DNA of 64,000 nucleotides, from assembly GCA_964559865.1 (NCBI GenBank), contig CAZLJD010000015.1, positions 57,179 through 121,178 of the forward strand, in the 5' to 3' direction. The position numbers were made by a program, and so were the translations under genes. Position 1 is the first letter of the stretch. Every line of letters begins with the position of its first letter. Under the pieces are notes generated by a model. It was not told the DNA's origin, did no database searches, and was given only the letters and a program-made list of their open reading frames with translations. Origin of the DNA: JAGHAJ01 sp964559865 [NCBI: uncultured Synergistota bacterium]. Lineage in GTDB: Bacteria > Synergistota > JAGHAJ01. Of this stretch, positions 1 to 8,435 are shown one piece after another.

Positions 1-13
1 GTCTAAAGGCACT

Positions 14-1747
14 TTAGAGAAAGAGGTGTTTTCTTTTTCTAAAGTAAGCAGCTCTCATCATACCGTCTGTAACTATCCCTTTCAATCTACCAGAGACATC
101 AACAACAGCCACTACACCCATTCTGTTTTCTGCCATCTTCTCCATCACACAGGAAAGTGTTTCGTTCTCGAAAACAACAGGGCTACTGGAGGTCACATAC
201 TGAGAAATAGGTTGACTGCCGTCGGCAAAGAATATATCAAAAAAGTTAACCATACCAATAAACTTCCTTTCATCGTCAACAACCGGTAGTCTTAACACTC
301 GCTCTTTCAAGAAGTGTCTCTTTGCAGAGAAGACTTTCGTCTCTTCTCTCAAAACTGCGAACTTCTGCCTCATAATCTCCGAAACCTTAATTATGTGCAG
401 GACATTAAACTCCTTCATCCCAAGAGGTATAACACCTCTCCTTATGAGCCTGTAATTGTAAACCCCACCACTTCCATACTTGTTAACGATTATCCTACTC
501 AAAACGACAGCCAACATGATTGGCAGTATAACGGAATACTCCCTTGTAACCTCAAAACTCATTATTGCAGATGTCATAATGAGGTTGGTAGCACCTCCCA
601 ATGTAGAAACCATACCTATAAGACCACACACTGCAGGAGAAAACTCCGAATGTGGTATGAAGTGGTGTACAAATGTCCCAAAGATACCTCCAAAGACAGC
701 CCCTATGAACAGAAGGGGTGCAAATATACCACCTGCACCACCAGAACCGAGCATAGCAGATGTAGCTACTACCTTGCCAAACAACAGGAGAAGCAATATA
801 TGTAAGGCAAAAGGTTTTCCAGAAAGGAGGTCGTCTATGATGTTCGTGCCAACATCGAATATGTAATAACGCCCGGTAAGTGCAAACACAAGATACCCCA
901 CCACGCCAACGAGCAAACCACCAAGAACGACCCTGAAGTACACATAACGCTTTATAGTAGCAAACAGACTTTCAAAAAAAACGAGTGACTTGGTGAACAG
1001 GACAGCTATAAAACCAGAAGTCAATCCCAAAAGCGCATACAGAAGAAACTGCCAGCCGTAATAAACATGATAGTGAGGAACTACAACTAAAGGTGCAGCT
1101 CCAAGGAAGTAGCGGCCTATGTAGTCAGCAACCGTTGCAGAAACTACCAACGGGATAAATATTCTGCTACTCAACTCCGGTAATATCAGTTCAGCAGCAA
1201 AAGCAACCCCAGTTATGGGAGCATTAAAGACAACGGCTATACTGCTTGCTGCCCCACATCCAAGAAGAAGTATCCTCTCCCCCGGCGTGAGATTAAACCT
1301 CTTACCCATAATAGAGCCAAGGCTCGCTCCAACATACACGATAGGTCCAACTCTACCAACAGAGCCCCCAGTGCCTATGCAAAATGCACTCAGAAATGTC
1401 TTGAGCGATGCTACATACGGGCTCATTCTTCCCCCTCTTCTGATAACTGCCAGTATAACCGCAGGCACACCGTAGCCGTCGTTCTTTCGCAGGTAAACCC
1501 CAGCAAGAAACACCACGACAACGCCCCCAATAACGGGAACTAAGACAACAAATACACCGAGAGGAGAAACATAACGATCGATGCAACTACAGGAGAGGTA
1601 AGCCTTTCCGTAAAACATAACATTACTGAAAAACCTTATAGAAAACACGAACAACACCATAGCCAGCGACGCAAGAACCCCTATCACGATGGAAAGCACA
1701 ACTACCTTAAATAACCTCTTTCCGCCGAAATACTCCACATCTCTCAT
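14..1747 (-). CDS. ClC-family chloride channel/transporter with C-terminal CBS pair
   Basis: Polytopic membrane protein of about 577 residues that should move chloride or another small anion across the inner membrane. ClC signatures are visible: a GYGVP segment near residue 90, a GRVGP segment near residue 131, and a GGIFAPLLF segment in the second half. The last 130 residues form two CBS repeats, which in this family bind adenine nucleotides. The gating glutamate of the usual GREGP motif is replaced by valine (residue 133, codon 1349-1351). I chose the ATG at 1747. An upstream in-frame ATG at 1864 would run through both divergent promoters and into the cupin gene. No Shine-Dalgarno precedes 1747, and the promoter predicts a start of transcription about 3 bases before it. 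The ClC assignment is firm; the ion and the mechanism are open. Confidence 0.9.
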   Translation of the reverse strand: MRDVEYFGGKRLFKVVVLSIVIGVLASLAMVLFVFSIRFFSNVMFYGKAYLSCSCIDRYVSPLGVFVVLVPVIGGVVVVFLAGVYLRKNDGYGVPAVILAVIRRGGRMSPYVASLKTFLSAFCIGTGGSVGRVGPIVYVGASLGSIMGKRFNLTPGERILLLGCGAASSIAVVFNAPITGVAFAAELILPELSSRIFIPLVVSATVADYIGRYFLGAAPLVVVPHYHVYYGWQFLLYALLGLTSGFIAVLFTKSLVFFESLFATIKRYVYFRVVLGGLLVGVVGYLVFALTGRYYIFDVGTNIIDDLLSGKPFALHILLLLLFGKVVATSAMLGSGGAGGIFAPLLFIGAVFGGIFGTFVHHFIPHSEFSPAVCGLIGMVSTLGGATNLIMTSAIMSFEVTREYSVILPIMLAVVLSRIIVNKYGSGGVYNYRLIRRGVIPLGMKEFNVLHIIKVSEIMRQKFAVLREETKVFSAKRHFLKERVLRLPVVDDERKFIGMVNFFDIFFADGSQPISQYVTSSSPVVFENETLSCVMEKMAENRMGVVAVVDVSGRLKGIVTDGMMRAAYFRKRKHLFL

Positions 1748-1757
1748 AGCTACTACG

Positions 1758-1786
1758 ATTGTATAATCACACCTATGCCGTGTCAA
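1758..1786 (-). promoter_or_regulatory. Sigma-70 promoter for the ClC gene
   Basis: On the minus strand, TTGACA (1781-1786), a 17-base spacer and TACAAT (1758-1763). The predicted transcription start is near 1751, only about 3 bases before the chosen ATG, so the mRNA would be leaderless or nearly so. Confidence 0.7.
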
Positions 1787-1793
1787 CCAACAA

Positions 1794-1822
1794 TTGACGG
1801 AACACCCAAAAACCAATATAAT
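1794..1822 (+). promoter_or_regulatory. Sigma-70 promoter for the cupin-lpxL pair
   Basis: TTGACG (1794-1799), a 17-base spacer and a perfect TATAAT (1817-1822). Transcription would start near 1829, followed by a GGAGG-type ribosome site at 1838-1846 and the TTG start at 1849. Its -35 lies 7 bases from the -35 of the divergent ClC promoter, so the two are back to back. Confidence 0.75.
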
Positions 1823-1848
1823 GGAGCAAAGAGAGAGGAGGGAGGGCT

Positions 1849-2229
1849 TTGAAAGTAATTTCATTAAAAGACTGCCCAGAGTTTACGGCTGGTGATAATT
1901 CCTTGCTTCGTGAGATTTTAAGCCCCTTAAAGGATAAAACTCTGAGAATAAACTACAGCATGGCTTACGCAAAGGTGAAACCCGGCCAAAGGACGCTGCT
2001 ACACTCATTGGATAGATCAGAAGTGTATCACATAATTCGGGGAAAAGGTGTAATGCAGATACACGGAGAGAAAAAGGAGGTAAAGGTGGGAGATACCATC
2101 TACATCCCACCAAACGCCCACCAGCGCATACAGAACACGGGAAAAGAAGAGCTGATATTTATATGCATAGTTGAACCTGCGTGGGAAAAGAAGGGAGAAA
2201 AAGTCCTTGAAGAGACAGACCCGGGATAA
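1849..2229 (+). CDS. Small cupin-domain protein
   Basis: A 126-residue single-domain cupin, probably cytosolic. The second cupin motif is clear (GDTIYIPPNAHQRIQNTG, near residues 83-100). The first motif is partly degraded: it has one histidine and the conserved glutamate (LLHSLDRSEVYHIIRG), and the second histidine position looks replaced. It may bind a metal or a small ligand, but the substrate cannot be told from sequence. It starts with TTG behind a strong GAGGAGGGAGGG ribosome site. It shares a transcript with the lipid A acyltransferase gene, whose start it overlaps. No membrane segment or signal peptide is seen. Confidence 0.8.
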   Translation: MKVISLKDCPEFTAGDNSLLREILSPLKDKTLRINYSMAYAKVKPGQRTLLHSLDRSEVYHIIRGKGVMQIHGEKKEVKVGDTIYIPPNAHQRIQNTGKEELIFICIVEPAWEKKGEKVLEETDPG

Positions 2230-3076
2230 AGCCATCCACGGCATCATAAAAATCCTGCAATGTCTGATACCAAAGCTCCCTTTACCCATCACAGAAAAGA
2301 TCGGTGTACTCTTGGGGTTAATCGTCTTCCACACAGCAAAAAAGGGCAGAAACAGGGCAATAAAACAGATAAAGGCAGTACTAAAACTCTCCGAGAAAGA
2401 CGCCACAAAAGTTGCAAGGGATAACTTCGTGCATCTCGGAAAATCAGTAGTTGAGTTTCTCTACTTTCCAAAACTAAACAAAAGACTCCTCGATAGGCTC
2501 ATTCCCAATGTCCAGGGCAAAGAACACCTCGATAGGGCCGTCGCCATGGGAAAAGGTGTCATAATATTAACGGGGCACATAGGAAACTGGGAACTCGGTG
2601 CTGCGTGGCTGTCGCTCAATGGCTATAAACTAAATGTCGTAGCTGCATCACAGGGAGACGAATTCGTAGATCAGACCATATTCTCTTACAGGGAAAAAAC
2701 TGGGACGAAGGTCATACCAAAAAACCGCTCGCTGAAAGGGATAGTTAAAGCACTGCAGAGAAAAGAGCTCCTCGGTATGCTTATAGATCAAGACGCAAAA
2801 ACAAATGGAGTAATAGTTGACTTCCTTGGTCTGCCAGCCTCAACCCCCACCGGCATCACATCTCTTGGAAGGAAGTTCGAGTGCCCCATAGTGCCACTAT
2901 TTACCATCAGGCAGAAAGACAACACCTTCAAGCTGGAGATACTGCCACCCGTCTTTGCCGGGGAAGACGAGCAAACACTTGCAATGCTGAATGATATACT
3001 CAGCAGATACATACTAAAATACCCCGAACAGTGGATATGGTTTTACCAGAGGTGGAAGAGCACTAACTCAATTTGA
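2207..3076 (+). CDS. lpxL: Lipid A biosynthesis lauroyl/myristoyl acyltransferase family (LpxL/HtrB-like)
   Basis: Inner-membrane-associated enzyme that adds a secondary acyl chain to Kdo-lipid A. The family's H-x4-D/E catalytic motif is present as GHIGNWELG (His near 124, Glu near 129 from the chosen start). Further conserved blocks are IDQDAKTNGV and the carboxy-terminal EQWIWFYQRWK. The length of about 290 residues is normal. I prefer the TTG at 2207, which has AAGGGAG 9 bases upstream; an earlier TTG at 2171 would overlap the cupin gene by 59 bases and lacks a good ribosome site. Its presence points to an LPS-bearing outer membrane. Its 3' end overlaps the convergent response-regulator gene by 14 bases. 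Confidence 0.88.
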   Translation: MKRQTRDKAIHGIIKILQCLIPKLPLPITEKIGVLLGLIVFHTAKKGRNRAIKQIKAVLKLSEKDATKVARDNFVHLGKSVVEFLYFPKLNKRLLDRLIPNVQGKEHLDRAVAMGKGVIILTGHIGNWELGAAWLSLNGYKLNVVAASQGDEFVDQTIFSYREKTGTKVIPKNRSLKGIVKALQRKELLGMLIDQDAKTNGVIVDFLGLPASTPTGITSLGRKFECPIVPLFTIRQKDNTFKLEILPPVFAGEDEQTLAMLNDILSRYILKYPEQWIWFYQRWKSTNSI

Positions 3077-3866
3077 GCACCTTTTTTACTCTATCCACCA
3101 GAAGCTTCGGAGAAAACGGCTTGACTATGTAATCAGAAGCATTTAGACTTACCGCCTTCAAGATGTCGCCCTTGTATCCCTTAGCTGTAAGCATGATAAC
3201 GGGGATATCCTTCGTTTTGGGATTACTCTTTATGTCTTTGAGGAGCTCAAAACCGTCCTTTTCTGGCATCATTATGTCAGTAATGACAAGGTCCGGATTC
3301 TCAGACAGGACTTTTAAGAGCGCCTTTTTACCGTCTTCAGCAGTAATAACATTAAAACCTGCCCTCTCAAGCACAAGCTTGGCAGATTTTAATATTATCA
3401 TCGCGTCGTCCACCACCAGAATCTTTTTGGAATAAGAAGGCTTTTGCTCACTAACACTTGCCTCCCCTTTGACTACAACCTTTTTCTCCTCGACCTCCTT
3501 CCCAGTTACCACATGCACGGCGTTGACGAGGTCTTTCACACCAAACGGCCTCTTTAAGACCTTCTTGACCGGCAAAAGAGATTTTGCACGCTCCTCATCG
3601 TCAGAATTAGATACAATAAGGATCTGCGGGACATCCTCTAAAATCTCTGCAATGTCAGAAGACAACGCAAGTGTCGGGATAGAGGCATTGGGCATGTCTA
3701 TAATAATGGCACAAAACTCCGTAGAATCAGACGACATCTCTGCAATCAGCTTATCCGGATCACTAAAGGTAATGACCTCGTATCCAGCCTTCTTAAGTGC
3801 AGTCTCGATAACTATGGTAAGTTTGTCATCACCTTCTGCAAGTAAAACCTTCTCTGCATTAGCCAT
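3063..3866 (-). CDS. Response regulator made of two receiver domains, no output domain
   Basis: About 267 residues holding two CheY-like receiver domains in tandem. The carboxy-terminal receiver (about residues 150-267) has all the usual residues: the DD pair, the phospho-acceptor in ITDIMMP, the threonine in LTAK and the lysine in VKPF. The amino-terminal receiver (about 5-118) is degenerate: EGDD at the acidic pocket, an aspartate in IIIDMP, LIVSNS and KRPF. No DNA-binding or enzymatic domain follows, so it probably works through protein contacts, as a phosphorelay sink or a CheY-like signal. The ATG at 3866 lies 8 bases inside the kinase gene with AAGGGG upstream, so the two genes are translationally coupled and are likely partners. 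Confidence 0.88.
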   Translation of the reverse strand: MANAEKVLLAEGDDKLTIVIETALKKAGYEVITFSDPDKLIAEMSSDSTEFCAIIIDMPNASIPTLALSSDIAEILEDVPQILIVSNSDDEERAKSLLPVKKVLKRPFGVKDLVNAVHVVTGKEVEEKKVVVKGEASVSEQKPSYSKKILVVDDAMIILKSAKLVLERAGFNVITAEDGKKALLKVLSENPDLVITDIMMPEKDGFELLKDIKSNPKTKDIPVIMLTAKGYKGDILKAVSLNASDYIVKPFSPKLLVDRVKKVLKLS

Positions 3867-5448
3867 TCTGCTCAATCCCCTTTCTCGGCAAAGAAACGGT
3901 AAATTCAGTACCCTTTCCACTCTCACTCACGACAGATATATCTCCCCCATGAGCATCCACAATCCTTTTAACTATAGCCAGTCCTATACCAGAGCGAGCA
4001 TCGGAGATGTTTATCTTGAGCTTACCAACAAAAAAGCTGTCAAATATGTGCGGCAAATCGGTGCTGTCTATTATCTGACCGGTATTACCTATCTTAAAGT
4101 AAACCCTCTTTTCATCGCCCCAACCTTTTATCCATATCCTTCCACCCTCTTCGTTGTACTTCACCGCATTATCAAGAAGATTTAAAAGCACCCGATAAAG
4201 CTTGTCTCTATCACCACGCAAAAGGAGTGGCCCTTTCGGAAACTCAAGAGAAAGCGAGATCTTCCTTCCCTTTATCCGTGACTCCGTCACCTTAATAACA
4301 CTCCTCCAAAGCGAGACAAGGTCTATCTCCTCAATATCCAAAGTTACCATCCTGCTCTCAAGTCTTGAAAAGTCCAGCAACTCATTCACCATGTCAGTAA
4401 GCCTGTCAACCTCACCTTTAATCGTACGAAGTCCATCCTCTATCTCATGTCTATCCATATCCTCTAACCCATCAAGCAGTATCTCAGCAAATGCCTTTAT
4501 TCCAGTGAGAGGCGTCCTCAAGTCGTGGGAGACATTGGATATAAATTCGTTCTTCAACCTGTCCAGAGCTCTTATCCTCTCTATCTCCTTCGTCTCACTC
4601 AAGTCGCGGAACACAAACAGCACAGAATTAAAATCCCCAAGAGGCTTACATGTAACTTCCACCGGAAAACTCTTACTCCTCCCACCTTCTATCTGTATCT
4701 CCCTCTTCACAACATCGCCTCTGGATACTGCATCAATCATTACCTCTTTCAGCACAGAGGAAACATCTTCAGCAAAGAGAGTAAAAAACTGTCTATCAGA
4801 CACATCCTGCTCAGCAAAACCAAGCAACTCTCGTGCTGTTTGATTCATCAATCTGACACTTCCACTTCTCGTGACCACAACTACGCCATTCGTAAGGTTT
4901 GCAAGTATGTTGAAGAGGTAATCTCTCATACGAACAACCTCGTTGTGGAGTCTCATATTGGCAAGGTTGGCAGCTACCCCATATCTCACAAGATTTATGT
5001 GGGATAACACCTGCTCAGTGATGTCCTCCACATTCAAGGCAACCATAAGGAGAACTACTGCCAGCGGACTCATCCTAAAAGACATGGGAATAAGAATGCA
5101 AACCCCGCAACTGTCGTTGAGAACAAAAGGAGAGTCATTATCCATTACCCACTCAACCACACCCTCTTCTCTCAGCTCCTCAAACCTCTTCTGCACCCTA
5201 TCAGAGGAAGCAAATTCAGGCACAACTTCTAACTCCTCGTCATCGTTAAACCTGTAAACGGCCTTTTCTCTCACATCCATCGTTCCTTCCAGAAGGGTGA
5301 TAGCATCCTCCATCAGCTTTCTCTCATCTGTGTACTGAAGAAAGCTAAATATCTTCCTCAGAAGAGAAAATATCTCATCGTAAGACTTTCTGAGGTTTAC
5401 AACTTCCTTTTCAAGGGATCTCAGTCTTTCTTCTACCAAGTTAACCAC
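3859..5448 (-). CDS. Sensor histidine kinase with GAF-like and PAS domains
   Basis: A 529-residue kinase with no membrane segment that I can see, so probably cytosolic. Domain order: an amino-terminal helical region (1-40), a GAF-like region (about 45-155), a PAS domain (about 172-285), a dimerisation domain with phospho-acceptor His298 (SNVSHDLRTPL), and an HATPase domain (about 395-525) with an N box (LLNLLDNAVKYN), a G1 box and a G2 box (GIGLAIVKRIVDAHGG). It overlaps the HDOD gene upstream and the double-receiver regulator downstream by 8 bases each, so the three are one operon. The GTG at 5448 is given as start; a TTG three codons later has better ribosome-site spacing. Confidence 0.9.
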   Translation of the reverse strand: MVNLVEERLRSLEKEVVNLRKSYDEIFSLLRKIFSFLQYTDERKLMEDAITLLEGTMDVREKAVYRFNDDEELEVVPEFASSDRVQKRFEELREEGVVEWVMDNDSPFVLNDSCGVCILIPMSFRMSPLAVVLLMVALNVEDITEQVLSHINLVRYGVAANLANMRLHNEVVRMRDYLFNILANLTNGVVVVTRSGSVRLMNQTARELLGFAEQDVSDRQFFTLFAEDVSSVLKEVMIDAVSRGDVVKREIQIEGGRSKSFPVEVTCKPLGDFNSVLFVFRDLSETKEIERIRALDRLKNEFISNVSHDLRTPLTGIKAFAEILLDGLEDMDRHEIEDGLRTIKGEVDRLTDMVNELLDFSRLESRMVTLDIEEIDLVSLWRSVIKVTESRIKGRKISLSLEFPKGPLLLRGDRDKLYRVLLNLLDNAVKYNEEGGRIWIKGWGDEKRVYFKIGNTGQIIDSTDLPHIFDSFFVGKLKINISDARSGIGLAIVKRIVDAHGGDISVVSESGKGTEFTVSLPRKGIEQNG

Positions 5449-6310
5449 CCTGCGCCAGTTTGAAAAACTCCTCTGCCTTCTTTACATGCTCCTGCATGCT
5501 CTCATATATGTCATTGAGTATATCAGGAGAAAGCTTCAGCATCGCCCAAACCTCTCTGTTCAAAGTAGGAATGGTCTCATCCCCACCCCAACCAATCTTT
5601 CTCACTCTAACCAAGACATCTGCCGCATGAACGATCCCAACAATGTCCTTGTAATCCTTCGCTACGAGAGGCTTGTGGTGATAAAATATCGTGGAGACTA
5701 TCTTCGGCGGGAAGTTCCACTTGTCGGCAACGAAGCGACCCACTGCCGCATGGTCTATACCCAGTATCTCTTCCTCCACATCCCTTATCCACCTTCCAGT
5801 GCTACTAACCGTATCCATAACTTTCCCATATTCCTCCGGCAAAAAAGAGACCATCACAACCTTACCTATGTCGTGGAGTAATCCCGGCACAAAAACATCT
5901 TCAACCGGCATAAAACCGGAATACTTTGCCAGAATCTTGGAAGTAACGGCAACCGCTATACTGTGCCTCCAGAAACCAAGCATGTCAAAATTCAAGTTCG
6001 TCTTCCTCTTAAAAGCATCAAAAACGGAGACAGAAATAACGAGGTCTGAAACGGCCTTAAACCCAAGTATAACCACAGCCTGCTTAACCAATTCTATCTT
6101 TCTCGGAAAGCCATAGTAAGCCGAATTTACCACCCTCAACACCTTTGCCGTGAGCGATTGGTCCTGAGAGATTACCTCCGACATGTTTGCAGCAGAGCTC
6201 TTGGGGTCATAGGCTATCTCTATAACTCTCTGAGCAACATGGGGTAGCGTAGGAAGGTCTTTCAATCTCTTAGCTATCTTTTCTTTAACATCAAACGACG
6301 ACATCACCAT
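5441..6310 (-). CDS. HDOD-domain protein
   Basis: About 289 residues. The HDOD fold is recognised from the amino-terminal block (LKDLPTLPHVAQRVIEIA), the NSAYYGF segment and the HDIGK motif in the middle. HDOD proteins are related to HD phosphohydrolases but usually act as non-enzymatic signalling or scaffold modules, often next to kinases and chemotaxis genes, as here. The start is placed at the ATG at 6310, 6 bases after GGAGGG; an upstream ATG at 6370 would put the promoter inside the gene. It is the first gene of a minus-strand operon with the histidine kinase and the response regulator, and it diverges from cheW. Confidence 0.85.
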   Translation of the reverse strand: MVMSSFDVKEKIAKRLKDLPTLPHVAQRVIEIAYDPKSSAANMSEVISQDQSLTAKVLRVVNSAYYGFPRKIELVKQAVVILGFKAVSDLVISVSVFDAFKRKTNLNFDMLGFWRHSIAVAVTSKILAKYSGFMPVEDVFVPGLLHDIGKVVMVSFLPEEYGKVMDTVSSTGRWIRDVEEEILGIDHAAVGRFVADKWNFPPKIVSTIFYHHKPLVAKDYKDIVGIVHAADVLVRVRKIGWGGDETIPTLNREVWAMLKLSPDILNDIYESMQEHVKKAEEFFKLAQGG

Positions 6311-6341
6311 AGACATCCCTCCAGCAAAAGCTGACAGAGTA

Positions 6342-6370
6342 AATATAAAACAAAAAAGAGTTAAAAACAA
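6342..6370 (-). promoter_or_regulatory. Promoter for the HDOD-kinase-regulator operon
   Basis: On the minus strand, TTGTTT (6365-6370), a 17-base spacer and TATATT (6342-6347). Predicted start of transcription near 6335, giving a leader of about 25 bases that holds the GGAGGG ribosome site. Confidence 0.55.
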
Positions 6371-6390
6371 GTCCTATATACTCGTGTATA

Positions 6391-6399
6391 TGCTATAAT
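6391..6399 (+). promoter_or_regulatory. Extended -10 promoter for cheW and the HD-GYP-like gene
   Basis: TGCTATAAT at 6391-6399 is a perfect extended -10 element. No convincing -35 hexamer is seen at the right distance (6371-6376 reads GTCCTA), which is common for extended -10 promoters. The transcript would begin near 6406, ahead of an AGGAGGGGGG ribosome site. Confidence 0.55.
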
Positions 6400-6427
6400 A
6401 TGGTAAAAATCAGGAGGGGGGAAGGTA

Positions 6428-6889
6428 ATGGCAGTAGTGCAGGTTGTTGCATTCAAAGTGGGAAAAGAAGAATACGGAATAGAGATCTCCGTTGTGCAGG
6501 AAATAGTTCGTTATCAAGAAATCACCAAGATACCAGACACACCAGAGTTCGTGGAAGGAATAGTAAATCTTAGAGGCACCATTATTCCCATCATAGACCT
6601 GAAAAAGAGATTTAAGAAGGAAGATGTAGAAGAGTCCGAGCAAAAGGTCATAATAATAGTAAACTTGAACAATACACTTGTAGGTTTAACGGTGGACAAT
6701 GTCTCAGAAATCCTCAGGATACAGGATAAAGAGATAGACCCACCACCACCGATAATAGCCGGCATAAGTAGAAAATACATAAAAGGCATTGCAAAAATGG
6801 ACAAGAGGCTGATAATAATATTAGACATTGAACAGATACTTTCCGAAGGTGAAAAAGAGCAGTTAGCTTCCCTTGTAAGCAACGAGTAA
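6428..6889 (+). CDS. cheW: CheW-like chemotaxis coupling protein
   Basis: A 153-residue single CheW domain, which in this family links chemoreceptors to the CheA kinase at the inner face of the membrane. The family pattern is clear from the start (FKVGKEEYGIEISVVQEIVR), through NLRGTIIPIIDLKKRF near residue 48, to the LIIILDIEQIL strand near the end. It starts with ATG after AGGAGGGGGGAAGGTA. It is joined to the next gene by a one-base stop-start overlap (TAATG). No cheA, cheY, cheR or cheB is in the window. A chemoreceptor lies about 33 kb away. Confidence 0.92.
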   Translation: MAVVQVVAFKVGKEEYGIEISVVQEIVRYQEITKIPDTPEFVEGIVNLRGTIIPIIDLKKRFKKEDVEESEQKVIIIVNLNNTLVGLTVDNVSEILRIQDKEIDPPPPIIAGISRKYIKGIAKMDKRLIIILDIEQILSEGEKEQLASLVSNE

Positions 6890-8031
6890 TGAAGTGGAAA
6901 AAACCAATAGAGCTTTCAGAGTTAGACGGAGATTTCGTGTTTGCAGAAGATGTCATAGATCCGAGGAGCGGAGCAGTCCTCATATCAAAAGGCACTCCAT
7001 CTTCGAAGGTAAAGAAGCTGGATAAGGTTATCTCCTACCTCCAGAAGGCTGGAGTGAGAAAGATAGTTATATTTGAGGACAGGCCTCCTCCTGTGCCTCC
7101 CATTCAGGAGATAAAGAGGCTTGTAACTATTGACATACCGTTGATATCCTCAAGGGTAATACACTTGTCTTTGATGTCTTTTAAGGACTTCGTTAGGGAA
7201 GTCAAAAACGAGCACCAGATTGACCTCTCCTCTATTGCTATTCCGGTAAAACACCTATTCCAAGAGATAATGAACACTCAAGCCATAATACTCAGCCTTC
7301 TCGAAAACACAACAAATCTGGATTATCTTGCCACACACGCCTTGAATGTTGCAATACTGTCAATGGCAATTGCAAAGAGGCTGGGATATTCCTACAAAGA
7401 GATACAGACCATAGGTATAAGCAGTATGCTAAAAGACATCGGAATGCTAAAGATACCTCCATTCATAGTCATGAAAAAGGGACCTTTAACAGAAAGTGAG
7501 ATGGAACAGATAAAGCTTCACCCCATATACTCCCTGACCGTGCTAAAGCAGGTAAAAAAAATAGACACGAATGTCCTTATATCTGCATACCAGCACCACG
7601 AATGGGTAAGCGGACAGGGATATCCACTGGGTTTAAAAGACAAAGATATTCACCCCCTTGCACAGATCATAGCAGTAGCCGATGTCTTCGACGCACTAAC
7701 GAGCAATCGCACATATAAAGAGAAAATACCATCCTACCAAGCAATAAGTAAACTCTTGGGAGAAGCTGCAATCCACTTTAAGAAGGAAATTATAGACGCA
7801 TTTTTCTCTTTTTCAGGGTTATATCCACAGGGCAGCGTGGTAAATCTCAGTAATGGCAGTACTGCCGTTGTTCTTGAAAACAACGACGGCACACCTTTAA
7901 GACCAAAGGTAAAGGTAATAACAAACTACAAGGGAGAGTTTATAACACCTTATGTAGTAAACCTCAAGGACAGCGACCTCTACATAACGAGCGTAGTAGG
8001 TGATATAGGAAAAAGAAGCGTATTCTACTGA
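6889..8031 (+). CDS. HD-GYP-type protein with an altered HD motif
   Basis: 380 residues. The amino-terminal 110 residues resemble the adaptor region often found before HD-GYP domains. The HD-GYP domain spans about 130-310. The first metal histidine (His150), the QHHE block, the GYP loop (GQGYPLG) and VADVFDALTSNRTY are present. The core HD pair, normally HDIGK, reads KDIGM (Lys182-Asp183, codons 7432-7437), so a metal-binding histidine is missing. This may leave a protein that binds cyclic di-nucleotides or partners without cutting them. A carboxy-terminal tail of about 70 residues follows. It is coupled to cheW by a one-base overlap, which suggests a role in motility signalling. Its 3' end overlaps the convergent hotdog gene by 7 bases. 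Confidence 0.85.
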   Translation: MKWKKPIELSELDGDFVFAEDVIDPRSGAVLISKGTPSSKVKKLDKVISYLQKAGVRKIVIFEDRPPPVPPIQEIKRLVTIDIPLISSRVIHLSLMSFKDFVREVKNEHQIDLSSIAIPVKHLFQEIMNTQAIILSLLENTTNLDYLATHALNVAILSMAIAKRLGYSYKEIQTIGISSMLKDIGMLKIPPFIVMKKGPLTESEMEQIKLHPIYSLTVLKQVKKIDTNVLISAYQHHEWVSGQGYPLGLKDKDIHPLAQIIAVADVFDALTSNRTYKEKIPSYQAISKLLGEAAIHFKKEIIDAFFSFSGLYPQGSVVNLSNGSTAVVLENNDGTPLRPKVKVITNYKGEFITPYVVNLKDSDLYITSVVGDIGKRSVFY

Positions 8032-8435
8032 ACATTCTCGACCACTATGTAAAGGCTCTCTCCCTCTGCAAGTGTTCTACCTTCACTGTCCTTTACACAA
8101 GCTTCAAGCCAAACCTTTCTTCCCGTCCTCTTTCTAAGTTTAGAGCAGACCCTAAGCCTCTCTCCTACCCTTACTGGTTTCTTAAACTTTACGGAAAGCG
8201 TAGCTGTTAACGCCATAACACCTTTACCACTGAGCACCTTGCCCATTGCCTCGTCGAGAAGCGTTGCGACTATACCACCGTGCACTATTCCATCGTACCC
8301 CTGATGCTCTTTCGAAGGGACAAAGTCAGCACACAAAAGCTCACCACTTTCTTTAAACTTCAGGTGTAACCCTATAGGATTGTCCTCACCACACCCGAAA
8401 CACCAACTCCACTTGCTCAACCAGATCACTCCCAC
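8025..8435 (-). CDS. PaaI-like hotdog-fold thioesterase
   Basis: A small protein of about 134-136 residues, probably a cytosolic acyl-CoA thioesterase. It carries the typical amino-terminal CFGCGEDNPIGLHLKF block and the hotdog helix HGGIVATLLDEAMG, where the family has its active-site acidic residue. The acyl substrate is unknown. It lies directly after guaA; the GTG at 8429 overlaps the guaA stop codon in a GTGA arrangement and may be the true start, with the GTG at 8435 two codons earlier as an alternative. Confidence 0.8.
   Translation of the reverse strand: MGVIWLSKWSWCFGCGEDNPIGLHLKFKESGELLCADFVPSKEHQGYDGIVHGGIVATLLDEAMGKVLSGKGVMALTATLSVKFKKPVRVGERLRVCSKLRKRTGRKVWLEACVKDSEGRTLAEGESLYIVVENVQ

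Noticed and set aside
26-866. Plus-strand open frames inside the ClC gene
   Set aside because: Their codon use and composition are those of a complement strand, and no ribosome sites or family motifs are seen.
1748-1864. A 39-residue upstream extension of the ClC protein starting at 1864
   Set aside because: It would cover both divergent promoters and overlap the cupin start; its sequence does not look like a ClC amino terminus.
6371-6376. A -35 box for cheW
   Set aside because: GTCCTA is far from consensus; the extended -10 explains the promoter better.
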